From assembly GCA_011503125.2 (NCBI GenBank), contig WWBZ02000007.1, forward strand, positions 62,001 to 126,000: DNA of 64,000 bases, written 5' to 3'. A program made the translations under genes and the position numbers. The notes beneath the pieces were generated by a model that was not told the origin of the DNA, did no database searches, and was given only the letters and a program-made list of their open reading frames with translations. Positions 33,724-44,382 of the stretch are shown piece after piece. Every line of letters begins with the position of its first letter. The first letter of the stretch is position 1. Source of the DNA: Botryosphaeria dothidea (taxonomy: Eukaryota; Ascomycota; Dothideomycetes; Botryosphaeriales; Botryosphaeriaceae).

Positions 33724-35779
33724 ATGTCCTCTGGCTCCGACTTTTCAAACCCACCGGGATCATTCCCGTCTTTAGCTCTCGTTCCCGGGATAGCTGGTCT
33801 CTCAATGTGGATGCTTACAGTCTACAGTTTCCTCATCGGTGAGTAAAAATTCAAACCTCAAGGAATAGTACGCTCACATACGCGCTTGCTGTGTAGTTTC
33901 TATTGCGAGCATTACCAAAGGGCTAAACAACGTTTACTTCCATGCTCTGTCAAAGATACCCGGACCGTTTCTTTCAACATTTACAGAATTTGTTTACTTG
34001 TGGAATTGGGTCAGACGAGATCTTGTTCGCTACATCTACGATCTCCACCGCACCCATGGCAAAACAGTCCGCATTGCACCGAACCGCCTTAGCTTTGTCG
34101 ATCCCGAGGTGTGGAAGGATATCTATGGCTACAAATCTGCAGCTCATAAGGTGGCCATCATGAAGGACCCGCAATTATATGTGCCCGAGTGGAATGGTCG
34201 GTACTCGCTACTCTCGACCTTCGATGACGCTGAGCACAAGGCTCTGAGGAAGGTGTTCCAGCCAGGATTCTCCGACCGTGCTCTCAAGGCTCAGGAGCAC
34301 ATCATTCGGGCCCATGTTGACAAGCTTATTCGCAACATCAAAGGTTTCATCGCGACAGACTCAGGAGAACAACTCGATTTCGTGAGAATGTTCAATTGCA
34401 CAACATTTAACGTTATTGGCGAGCTTGCCTTTGGAGAGAGCCTTGGCTTGCTCGATGATGGGAAAATGTACGGATGGATCGACAGCATCAACGAGGGTCT
34501 GATTCTTGCGCCCTTCCTGACGCTGGCATCAGAGTTCCCTCTGCTTATGCGACTTATCAAGAAGATGCTGCCGAAACGTGTCCTGGAAAGCCAAGCCGAA
34601 AACACACAATACGCATCCAATCTGGTCAACAAGCGCCTAGCCAAAGGAAAGGTGACGGAGAAGCCTGATTTTTGGAGCCTCGTTCTCAACAACCACGATA
34701 GTGAGGCTCTCGACATCGAGGATATGAAGGCTAACACGAATCTTTTCATGGCTGCTGGTTCTGAGACAACCGCAACGATGTTGTCTGGACTGATGTATAA
34801 TCTCCTTTCTAACCCGAACAAATTTGAGAAGCTTGTGCAGGAAGGTACGGTCAAGTTTCTCATCGGAAGAAGACCTTACCATTGAGAACATCCAACAACT
34901 CAAGTACTTGGCAGCTTGTTTTGACGAGTCCATGCGCCGTAAGTTCTCAGATATCTTATAATATTGTTTCTGACGAAGATTGCTCAGTGTATCCTTCTAC
35001 CCCTCTCAGACCTCCACGTATCGTCGTCAACGGAGGTGGAGAAGTAGACGGCCATTTCGTGCCTGAGAAGGTACTAACCGGTGTCCATATATGTTGGATT
35101 TGAGAGTGAAGAGTGGTGAGGTCAGAAAAGAGAGTAGATTCTGCCTGTCTCCTGAAAGGGAGGTTGGTAGGCTTGCTTATATACATAGGTGATAACTACA
35201 TAACCGAGGATACTAAAGATCCGAGAGAGAGTGCCGATGCGGGGTTGGGCATCAAAGAGTGTTGTTGTATAAAGGATAGAACATTCGAGATAACTGAGAT
35301 GCCTGAGGTAGTAAGGCAAGAAAGTCTGACAATATATGAAAAAGAGAGCGCTGACATTTTTGAAGACCAAAGTTGCAATCCCAATTTACTCATCATTCCA
35401 CTCGCCACACAATTTCAAAGATCCGGATGCTTTCGTTCCCGAGCGATGGATACCAAGTGATCCGCTGAACGGAAAATACATCGATGATCGTCGAGACGTG
35501 TTCCAACCGTTTTCCTACGGTCCGAGGAACTGCGTTGGGAAGAAGTAAGTGGAGTTTGTCAGTCTCCTTGGAACACTTTAAATTGACCACACGTGTAGCC
35601 TAGCTCTGCACGAGATGCGTTTGATTGCGGTCAGTCTACTGTGGAACTTTGATTTCGAACTTTGCGAGGAGAGCCGTGGTACCTGGGCCAAGCAGGAATG
35701 CTACTGGGCTCTATGGCACAAGAACCCGCTTTGGCTTAAGGTGAAGCCTATCAGGAATGATGTATCTATGACATCGTAG
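33724..35779 (+). pseudogene. Cytochrome P450 monooxygenase with one-base frameshift
   Basis: This is a membrane-anchored haem monooxygenase. Exons are 33724-33838, 33897-34938, 34988-35070, 35366-35544 and 35599-35779. An N-terminal anchor (GLSMWMLTVYSFLIVSIASI) precedes the hinge KIPGPF. The I-helix is AAGSETTATM (about 34750), the ExxR helix is ESMR (34928), then FVPERWIP (35434) and the haem loop FSYGPRNCVGK (about 35510) with the axial Cys. Exons sum to 1,600 bases, one too many. An extra G at 34844-34845 breaks the frame between KLVQE and VRSSFSSEEDLT; without it the protein is 532 residues. The error is either a real lesion or a base-calling error. Intron 35071-35365 contains a solo LTR. 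The best family guess is the fungal benzoate/isotrichodermin hydroxylase type. Confidence 0.85.
35092..35331 (-). repeat. Solo copia-A LTR inside a P450 intron
   Basis: 240 bp, flanked by the perfect duplication ATATA (35087-35091 and 35332-35336). It lies between donor GTACTAAC (35071) and a GCTGAC branch-like site (35359-35364) with acceptor GAAG (35362-35365). Without it the intron would be 50 bp. The LTR is close to the 5' LTRs of the two copia-A copies, so it is a recent insertion. Confidence 0.9.
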
Positions 35780-36310
35780 TTCCGAATACTCATGCCTCAT
35801 ATCCTCGGAATTTAGTTAAGTAGCTTGAGCTGAAAATTCTTTTTCTACTTGAAACTACTTTACCACCTTGAACCCCAGACTGTTTTCTGCTTGTCTTGAG
35901 ACACCTTGAGTTGTCTACGTCTATTATATTATGAATGACTTTATATATCACGGGTACTGGTGCTAAAAGTCCTCCAAAGCATCTGGTCATTGTCTGAGAC
36001 GTCAGAAGGTTCCACTTCTCGCACCCTGTTACTTAGAACCTAAATGCCTTCCCGTGCCCGTCTTAACCACTCGGGAATTCTGTGCCCAGGCAGTTCTTTG
36101 CTATATAATATACATTGCGAAGGACAGGCAGTCAAGCAATTGCTGAAGAAGCCCTGATTAAATAATAGATTATTCCATCGAGAGAAATCGATGGTGATAC
36201 TTTCCAAGACACAAAACTTTTCGAGAACGGGGTACAAGCATAACGCCGGTAGGAGGTCGTCTGTTCCATCTGAGCACAGCTATCTACGTGTTTTCAGCGT
36301 CTACGCTATT
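35780..36310. other. Intergenic region, P450 and permease 3' ends
   Basis: 531 bp between convergent genes. The A/T-rich blocks near 35810-35960 and 36160-36180 fit 3' UTRs and polyadenylation signals. No gene seen. Confidence 0.4.
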
Positions 36311-38068
36311 CTACGCGAGCCAGAACCAAATCTTTTGCCATATATTCTTTGCCACCGGCGGCTCGTCCATTGCAGCCAAGTCCTCCATCTCGGAAACGCC
36401 TGTCACAACATCGATGTCCTCGATCTTTCGTGCAAATGGCGTGCGGAACCAGATCTTGTGGCCAACGTACAGAGCTATGAAGATGGGCAATGTGATGTAA
36501 GCAGCAAGGAAGTCCTCGACGCTCCAGTGGCCGGGGAAAAAGACCTGGAATCCATTGGTCAAGGTGAGGATTGTTAGCAAGAATAGGATGAACCAGGTGA
36601 AGTAAGGCTGTAGCGGGGTCTTGAAGGGCAGGCGGTCCATCATGCGGTGGTAGATCATGGCCTTGCGGAAGCGCAGGTAAGCGATCATGACAACAATCCA
36701 GGCGATGAGGCCGGAAATGGTGCAGATATTCATGAACCAGGTGAATACCTCACTAGTATTGTTGCCAACGGTCAGATAGGACAGCAGGCCGATGGACCAA
36801 GTGCCAAGGACAGCGGCGTAGGGGACTCCCTTGGGTGTGGTCTTGGTAAAGAAGCCAGGGGCCTGTTTGTTGAGAGCAAGAGAGTACAGGATGCGGGATC
36901 CGGAATAGAGGAAGGCGTTACCTGCAGACCAGGCGGAGGTGAGGATGGCGACATTGATGACGTGGTTCAGGCCGCCGATGCCGGCGCGTTGGATGCCGAT
37001 GACCCATGGCGAGGCACTGGCGTTGGAGTCAGGGCTCAGCAATCGGTCATCGTCAGAGGGCACAATGGCACCTATCATCAACGAACCAATGCCGTAGAAG
37101 ATAGCCAGCCGCCATACGAAGCGCCGCGCTGCCTTGGGGATGTTGCGGCGCGGTGCCACCGTCTCACCCGCCGCCAGCGCAATCAGCTCCGGTGACGTGA
37201 TAAAGGCAAAGCCCGCGCGTACAAAGGCGGTCCAGTAAGCCAGGAAGCGGCCTGTACTACCGTCTACAAGATACGGCGTGAAGGCTCCTGGCGTCTCCCA
37301 GTACGAAAAGCCGATACGGCCCTCGCCGGGAGCGCCGCCCAGGATGATGACCAGCGAAACCAGGATCAGGCCCATGATGGTGATGAGCTTGATGCTGGCA
37401 AACCAGAATTCGGCTTCGCCGAAAACCTCAACAGCGATGATGTTCAGTGCCAGCGTCACCACAAGGATGATTGTGATCCAAACCGCGGGGTGCACCGGAG
37501 TCTCCCAGTAGTCGAGCAGGATGGCGCCGGCCGAGGCTTCAGCACCCACCAGCATAGCATAAGCATACCAATAATTCCACCCCGTCGCAAATGCGAGCGA
37601 TGGCTCGACGAAGCGCTCGACGAAGTACGGGATGGAAATGCCCTTGAGCGGGAGGTACGTCGCCATCTCGCCCAGATTGTTCATAATGTTCCACACCACC
37701 ACCATCATCGACAGGTATCCCATGAATAGCGGCGCCGGGCCGACGAGTGAGAGGATGCTTCCAGAACCCACGAAGAGGCCAGTGCCGATCCTGCAAACCC
37801 CCAAAGTCAATGTAAAGTCCGGTATCAAAATTGTGAGTTTCAACTGAGTCGGACGGCCGCCGGGTAGGACTCACGCGCCACCAAGTGCGAGGAATTGAAT
37901 GTGACGGCTCTTCAAGCCGCGGTGCAGCTGATCGTGCTCTGCCAACAGGTTCGGCGTGCCATCCTGCATGCGCGAAAAATCAATGTCGCGAGGAAATGTC
38001 TCCCCGGCCTTCGACTCGACGTCGGCCGGCTCTGGGCCGGCGTACGGCTCTTTGTAGTCCTTTTCCAT
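36311..38068 (-). CDS. Amino-acid permease, fungal YAT type (APC superfamily)
   Basis: A plasma-membrane proton symporter for amino acids. Exons 37875-38068 and 36311-37790, with intron 37791-37874 splitting LALGGA and IGTGLFVGSG, the family's first-helix motif. It has 557 residues and about 12 hydrophobic helices. Helix motifs include PLKGISIPYFVERFVEPSLA, ELIALAAGETVAPRRNIPKA and SAGNAFLYSGSRILYSLAL, all standard for this family. I chose ATG 38066-38068 (MEKDYKEPYAG) because the extra upstream codons start at GTG. The frame is intact with no sign of decay. It reads left, toward the P450. It could import a precursor or nutrient for the neighbouring enzymes; the substrate cannot be read from sequence. 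Confidence 0.9.
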
Positions 38069-38604
38069 GGCGGCGGCTCTCACACAGGCGCAGGTGGGAG
38101 TGGAAAAAGCGCCGTGCCGTGGACTTGTCGGGTGGTGAAGCGTAGGAAAGGTAGGAGTGAGATTGATCTTCTTCTCTTCTCCCGGGAACCAAAGAATAAT
38201 ATTCGCATCCAGTTAGCCAGCGTAGCCAAGTGCGGCCTGGTGACGAAGGGTTCATGGAGGTGCAGAACGCTGATTGGGCGCCACAGTTCCACAAAGGATC
38301 TGACCCTGTGGAGCTTGAGGCTGATAGGCAACTCGACCAGGAGCCGTATTTTTGTGTGGTAATTTTTTCATGGGCCACCCCGCGGGGTAGTCAGATCAGA
38401 GCATGACGGGTGCGGCCCGTCTGCTTGGCCAACGCCGTTCATTCGTCGGCTCGCCCGTTTATCTTGGCTGCGTCGATTGTCAGCCGACGCAAACCGAGCA
38501 GAATGACTAATCCCTTGGACGACGAAGTTTTTATCTCCGATTACGTGCTAGATCGTTACTTTAATTTTTACATAAACTAAGAGAAGGCTACACTACTCGT
38601 TACT
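38069..38604. other. Intergenic region upstream of permease 1
   Basis: 536 bp holding the permease promoter and the 3' end of the peptidase gene. A GC-rich stretch with CGGCGGC runs occurs near 38070-38110. No gene seen. Confidence 0.4.
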
Positions 38605-41521
38605 TCAAGATTTCGCCGAACAGACCCTGAGCTTCTTCGCCGCGCTTCCCTTAATTGTTTCTTGCGGCTGGCAATAGCCTCGACTGCGATCATCCTTCTC
38701 CTTGTCCAAATCACTGCTCGCCTCGGCAATGCTGACGGATTCCTTGTTGACGCAACCGGTGCCGGAGATGTAACAGTCCCAGTCGGAGTAGCAAGGCGGC
38801 AGGCAAAGCACCTGGCTCGAGTCCTTTCCAGCGCCAGCGCACTGCACTGAGACGCGCTTGCACTGCCCTTGCGAGCCATTCGGACAGCTGTACTTGTCTG
38901 TTTTGCTGTTGTAGCTGCACTGTACGTAGTTGCTTTTGTTGTTCCCGGTCTTTCCATCAGTTATCGGATTATTTCCCGCATCTTGCGAAGTTGAAGATGT
39001 TTCGAGGTCATAGGGGCTAGCATCATTGCTGATGAAGTCGTCGTTGATGCTTGGTACGGAGATATTGAGCGGTGAAGGCGGGGAGGCCGTTGACACGCTG
39101 TTGATTGCTGAGTAGCCGGTTGAGTTATCAACGCAAAGGGAGGAGTTGTCCCAGGTGGCGGCAGCGGCGTCGAGCCAGAGACGCGTCATATTGTAGACGT
39201 TGTCAAGCGTGTACTGTTTCTCTGACTGTCAGTCTCCTATTCCGGTTTCTAATTTAACGCAGAGCTTAATGGATTTGTTCGACTTACGTAGATCCTGCAG
39301 TTGGCTGCCTCGTACTTGAACTGCAGTGGTACTGTGTCGTTCTCGCGGATCTGGTCACGCAAGTTGAAGCTGGCGTATACATTGTCCATGCCGCTCTCTC
39401 GCTCATACAGAGACCGCAGGTCGGCGTATCTCGTCTCATTGGCGGTGTTGTTGTTCAAGTCCATCTGTCCGTTGACCCAGTCGATGTCCACATCAAGGTC
39501 ATCAGCAGTGTACAAAACGGCGCCGCGGCTACCGCCGACTGCTTGCATAGGACCTGACTCGGGCCGTCCTCCAACCACGACAGTACGCACACCGTACACG
39601 TTGGTCATGAGTTCGACAAACAGAGCACACGTCGAGGAGCACGAACCGTCGGTGAGCTGCAAATAGTGTCAGCAATGCATGTCTCACCCAGTCATTCACG
39701 GGCGTGCAATCTTACGAGCATAATATCCTGCGGGCTCCAGTAAGCCTGCCCCCAGTTGTCAGGGTCCAAGTACCAGCCGTCCGATGCGGTCTCGGCGAAG
39801 ACGGGGCTGCTCAGGTTGTATCGCTCGGTCAGGGAGAAGTTGTCGTTACGGAACGACCGCGGCCCGTAGTACTGTTCCCAGGATGTGAAATTTTCACTGG
39901 TGTCCGCGTTGAGGCGGTCCGTCACAACCCATTCATCCGCCGCCAAACTCTCGTACCAACTGTCGTAGTCATCAGTGCCCTCGCGAAGGGAGCTCCAGAA
40001 TTCAGTAGTGAACTTTCCGAGAGAGTTTGCCAAAGGATGCGACCGCCGCCTGCTTCCGCCAAACGGCTCCGTCTGAGGGAAAAACCAAGCGAAGGTGACG
40101 AAGGCCAGGAAGCTGAGGCCGCCCATGTTTTGCTGAAGGTCGATGATGACGTGTGAAATGTTGGCGTTCGATGCATTCTTCACAAAGTATCCAACGGTCC
40201 GGTCGAAATCTTGGATCATATCACCGTACTGAACAAAGCTGGGTATGCTCAGCACAGCTGTTGAAGACTCGTTTAAGAAGTACCCGGTGAGAACGCCGCC
40301 ACCGTTGAGCGAGAGATCTGACTGAGAAATGTCAGGGTCAGGGAATGCACCGTAACTACGAGATTCCCAGCTTGTTACACCAGTGCCAGATGATGAGGAA
40401 TCGTCGTCGGATGAATCATCAGCAGAAGTGTCATCTGTTGACGAGTCGTCCGTGGAATCATCGTCGCTGCTGTCTGACGAAGACTCATCGATCGCATCGT
40501 AGTAAGACTGCGGTAGAAGACCGAGCACGAAGTAGTTGTAGAAGTCCCCGCCAGTGCTCAAAGCGCCCGTATCGTAAGCATTGTTGTACACAGCAAGCCA
40601 TCTGGTTGTGATGTTTTTCCCGTTAGCGAGTATAAACTCGAGCTTATCTCCAGGGTAGAATGTTGCAGCATCGCTGAAAGTGTTAAACGCTCCTTGGATA
40701 TCCTGCACGGGGCCCGTGAACAACTGATTCCAGTCTGCATGGGGCTCGAGCGTTCCTTGTGAGTTGAGCGCCGCGAATTCCGTGAGATACTCAACCACAT
40801 CACGGCCATTGATGGTAGCGATCGGATTCAGGCGGTAAGTTTCTCCGGAAAGCCTCTTGTAAATGTCGTCTGCACTTTCATTAGTATACTACACCGCTTC
40901 ATCGTTGAGAGACATACCCCAGAGAAATATTTCCGGATCGCTCTTCCCATCGACGGATGCGGAAACGATGTATCGGGGACTGGCAAACGAAAAGGCCGAA
41001 AGGACTCCAGAGTTCAGATCGGCGTGCATATCGTGCATCGAATATACAAGCGCCTGGACCTCTGCTTCAAATACATACTGATTCTTGTATTTTCCGTCAT
41101 CGATATTGTGCTGGATCTGCTGCAGGCCAGCGAGTACGTCAATGGCAGGCTGTTGATATCCCTCTGGAGGGTCGCGCAGATACGCCAAAGTACTTTGGAA
41201 CTGGATTGTGGTGTTGTAGTACTCAATGAACCGTGTTGCAACGGCTGCGTTGAAGGGCACACTGGTTAGGCACTTGATTGCGTCACTCGCATAGAACAGG
41301 TACTGTCCGCCTGTATGTCATGTTAGGTAGAGGCTCGTGTAGGTATAACGTTCTTACTTACCATTTACAGCGCTGATTATGTCACCGCATGCATCCTGTG
41401 GTGCATCAGATGCTTCTTCATTTGTGGGAATGACTTCTGCCGGAGCCGGGCGTGGTGTTGGATTTGCAGAAGCACCAATAAGGGAGAATACCAAAGCCCC
41501 AAACGAAGCGAGTGACTTCAT
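38605..41521 (-). pseudogene. Secreted S41-family peptidase-like protein with an in-frame TAG
   Basis: A signal peptide (MKSLASFGALVFSLIGASA) opens at 41519-41521. Exons 41362-41521, 39716-41310, 39288-39656 and 38605-39219 give 913 codons. The S41 fold shows SHVIIDLQQNMGG (about 40130) and the nucleophile region LTDGSCSSTCALF (about 39640), with Ser at the expected place. An Asp/Ser-rich linker runs at about 40380-40490. The cysteine-rich C-terminus reads QCAGAGKDSSQVLCLPPC. TAG at 40889-40891 interrupts DEAV and YTNESADDIYKRL, where the frame otherwise continues without a shift, so a CAG-to-TAG change is likely. Related S41 proteins occur in fungal ribosomal-peptide clusters (ustiloxin, phomopsin), but also outside them. 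If read through it is probably extracellular or secretory-pathway; if not, it is truncated at about 200 residues. Confidence 0.82.
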
Positions 41522-42250
41522 GGCTGCAATGTCGAGTAGATAGCTGACACGAAGCAAGTGCTACTGCCAGGGCATCCCTTCTTTTACATGCGGACAATAG
41601 TAAGAGAAGCTCGCCAGCGGTGGAGATTGCCGTGAGGCTCAGGATATTGACACGTGGGGGCTGAGTTCTGCATTGATCTTTTCGTGTTTTTCATGCAAGT
41701 AAAATGTGTATGAAGGGTCTGAGCGGTATGGACATCGATCAAAAGTCGGCCTGAAAAATGAGCAGTCATGCGTCCACAGAACCCACATCACACTCGGCGT
41801 GTGTCAATTGTATCCGTTGTGATTGTTATAACCTATTTTTGTATGAGGATAAGCCGCCACCAACTGGGGAGAGAATCCACATCACGCAGATCATGAGGGC
41901 AAAGCCACAAAATGGGGGCAAAAACGTGGGCGGGCGGCTCCCGAAACACCTCACACTGTCGAAGCCGTGCTAAAGATGAAGGCTTGCATCTACAAATCAG
42001 GACATTCTCCGGTGCTCAACCGTTCTAAAGCCTTTTTTCATTGCACATGTGGTGCGAGCGAAAGTGGAGATTACTCTGAGGTGCCACTGTAACACAACCA
42101 GGCAACACTGCCCCACTCAAGCGTGGGGGCCAACCGACAGGCTCTCTTTCTGTTTGCTTTATCGCACGGAATCTCCGACACATCAGCAGAATCGGAAGCG
42201 TTGGCAATCGGAAGAGTTCTGTGGAATCCGAAGTGTGACGACAAACAACC
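41522..42250. promoter_or_regulatory. Divergent intergenic region, peptidase and NACHT genes
   Basis: 729 bp between the start of the S41 gene (left) and the NACHT gene (right). It must hold both promoters. I see no clear TATA or repeated motif, and no gene. Confidence 0.35.
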
Positions 42251-44044
42251 ATGCATCCAGCGTTGCGCGAGACTCACAAGTTGCCGTGGGACATTTACGA
42301 AAGAGCATTGACATGGTTCTTTGACACCGATGAGTATCAACTTTGGCTGGACATAAATCGCACGTGGCAGCTCCGTTGCATAGGAGCACCAGGCACTGGG
42401 AAGGTACTGACCCCCTCTCCGAGAATAATACTGGTGGTATATGGGCCGGCGTTCCCGGGGTTTGGCTCCAATGACAGCGGTGGAGTGATTTCCAACACTT
42501 TTCCAAGACGCTGACTACGTTGACAGACAACACTGGCAGCGTTGACACTTGCCAATCTCCGAGATCGATTCAAAGGGCATGATGTTGCTATTGCATCCAT
42601 CTTCATTCAAGCCGATGTGCAAAATGATCAGGCGGTCTTTGTCGAGTCCTTTCTCATCAGCATTTTTCACCAGCTGTCCAAAAAAGATAAGGCCGTCCCT
42701 GACCCTGCCAACGGGCTCTATGATGCGTACGAGGTGGCCCGGAGACGCGGTGGAAAGTTCTCTGCGTGCATCAGGCTTTTGCGGAAAGCATTGTACACGC
42801 GCATCCGCAGCCACTGGCATGTGTTCCTCGTCGTCGATGACTTTGATCGGTGTGGTGCGGCCGTTGACTTGTTCCTCGAGGATGAGTTCGCCAGGCTACA
42901 GCGGCATGGGCTTAAGATCCTGGTAACATCACGAATACCGTTCCAGAGAAATACTGAAACAGTGAGCTGTGATGCCCAGGATGAGAACGGCGAGCTATGT
43001 GCGAACTTCAATCTCAGCATCTATTGGCAGTGTAAAAGGTGCTCATCTGATTGGGATCCAGAAGGAGATCCTCGAGAGTATTACATATGCGACCCCTGCA
43101 AAGTAAGGGGCGACTCCTGTAAGGAATGGTAAGTGCATCCAGGCTTTATTCCAGGTCTTGAAAGCTGAAAGTGCTCTAACGACGAATACAGCGGCTCTAG
43201 TGGCCATTTCTTTGAACCTTACATGTACATTGAAAAGGATCTTGATCTCACCGATGTCCTTCCTGAGTTTGTGGCTTGGAGCCTGGAGTCCGAACACGGT
43301 GATCTGGAACTCGGCAGTGATAATGATGACATGCCCCCTCTATCCGCCCTCGGCCATGCCCTCCACGCAGCCCCTGGAACAGCAAGATCACTGATGGACA
43401 AGATTACCGTCAGTGGAGACGGCAACATCACCATCTCCAGGCTACGCCTCGACAATATTCGCACTGCAAAGGACGTGGAAGCGGTCTTTGCCGTGGGAGA
43501 CACTCTGCCAAAAAACTTGGTAGCCTTATTCGATGCCAGCATGCGCCGCATCGCTGCGCAGGCCCAGCATGAGCGCGAGCTTGGTGTGAAAGCTATCTCA
43601 GCGGTGGCCTCAATGTTCAACGGTGAGCCGTTTGAAGACTTGGAGAAGCAGCTCCGGAGAACTCTTCCGAGAAAAGAGGGGGGTCTCTTGCCACACTACA
43701 CGCTCAATGAAGTCCTAAGGGCTACAGGCGGACTACTGGTGGTCGATTGCACGCAGGAACAGTGCTTGTCGCCATATCATCACTTGTTCTTCATATACGT
43801 GAAGGATAACTACAACGACTCCATCTTCTGGGACCACGCAGATTTACGACTTGCGGGGCCGATGAGGTCCAAAACTCTAGCCCCGCCGCAGGTTTTGGAC
43901 GCCGGAAAGCAACCACCGAAAGGAGCACGGAAGCCTCTTAACGTCCCGAGGGCTAAGATTGTTTCTGGGTTGGATGAAAAAGGACAAAGAAACATAGATG
44001 GGAGAACTGTAAAGCCAGTTAGAAGAGGCACTCTAGCTGTCTGA
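42251..44044 (+). CDS. Short NACHT/STAND NTPase (fungal NLR-like) with inserted zinc finger
   Basis: NLR-type NTPases are switch proteins in fungal non-self recognition. Exons 42251-42403, 42527-43128 and 43192-44044 give 535 residues. The P-loop GAPGTGKTTLA is split by intron 1 (42404-42526). Walker B-like HVFLVVDDFDRC is near 42820 and the sensor-like LKILVTSRIPF near 42910. A Cys-rich insert follows (CDAQDENGELCANF ... CKRCSSDW ... CDPCKVRGDSCKEC), about residues 235-290, resembling a ZZ or B-box type zinc finger. The C-terminal part ends with a winged-helix remnant, EVLRATGGLLVVDC. No N-terminal effector domain and no ankyrin, WD or TPR repeats are present, so it is short for the family. 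It is followed on the same strand by a HET gene. Confidence 0.8.
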
Positions 44045-44382
44045 GCAATGTCCGGATTTCATGAGCATTTGCCCGAGCTCCGCGTGACGTTTCATCAACA
44101 GTTGAATATTTTAAAGCGCACTAATTTTAGTCATGGCCCCCAAAATTGCAAGCACGGCGGGCAGAAATACTTGGCCCCCATTGCGGCTTACAGCTTTCGC
44201 AACGAGCTTCCGTATAAGCGGATGTTTCCGTGAATCTCTTTGCCCCGCCGCTTCTTTCGGCCTCATTGGCCCTCTTGCAGCCTCTTCCTGAAAATTCATA
44301 GGGTCGCTCATGCCCATAAGCTGCGATGCATGAAACACAAAAACACTCGTCCGTCTACACCTTTCCAAGACGCCGACCCATA
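44045..44382. other. Intergenic region between NACHT and HET genes
   Basis: 338 bp separating two genes on the same strand. A small frame at 44048-44233 is not recognisable. No other feature seen. Confidence 0.4.

Noticed and set aside
40867..40891. 25-bp intron GTGTAG to GTGCAG removing the TAG in the S41 gene
   Set aside because: It contains a TACTAAT branch-like site, but it is too short to splice and its removal shifts the frame.
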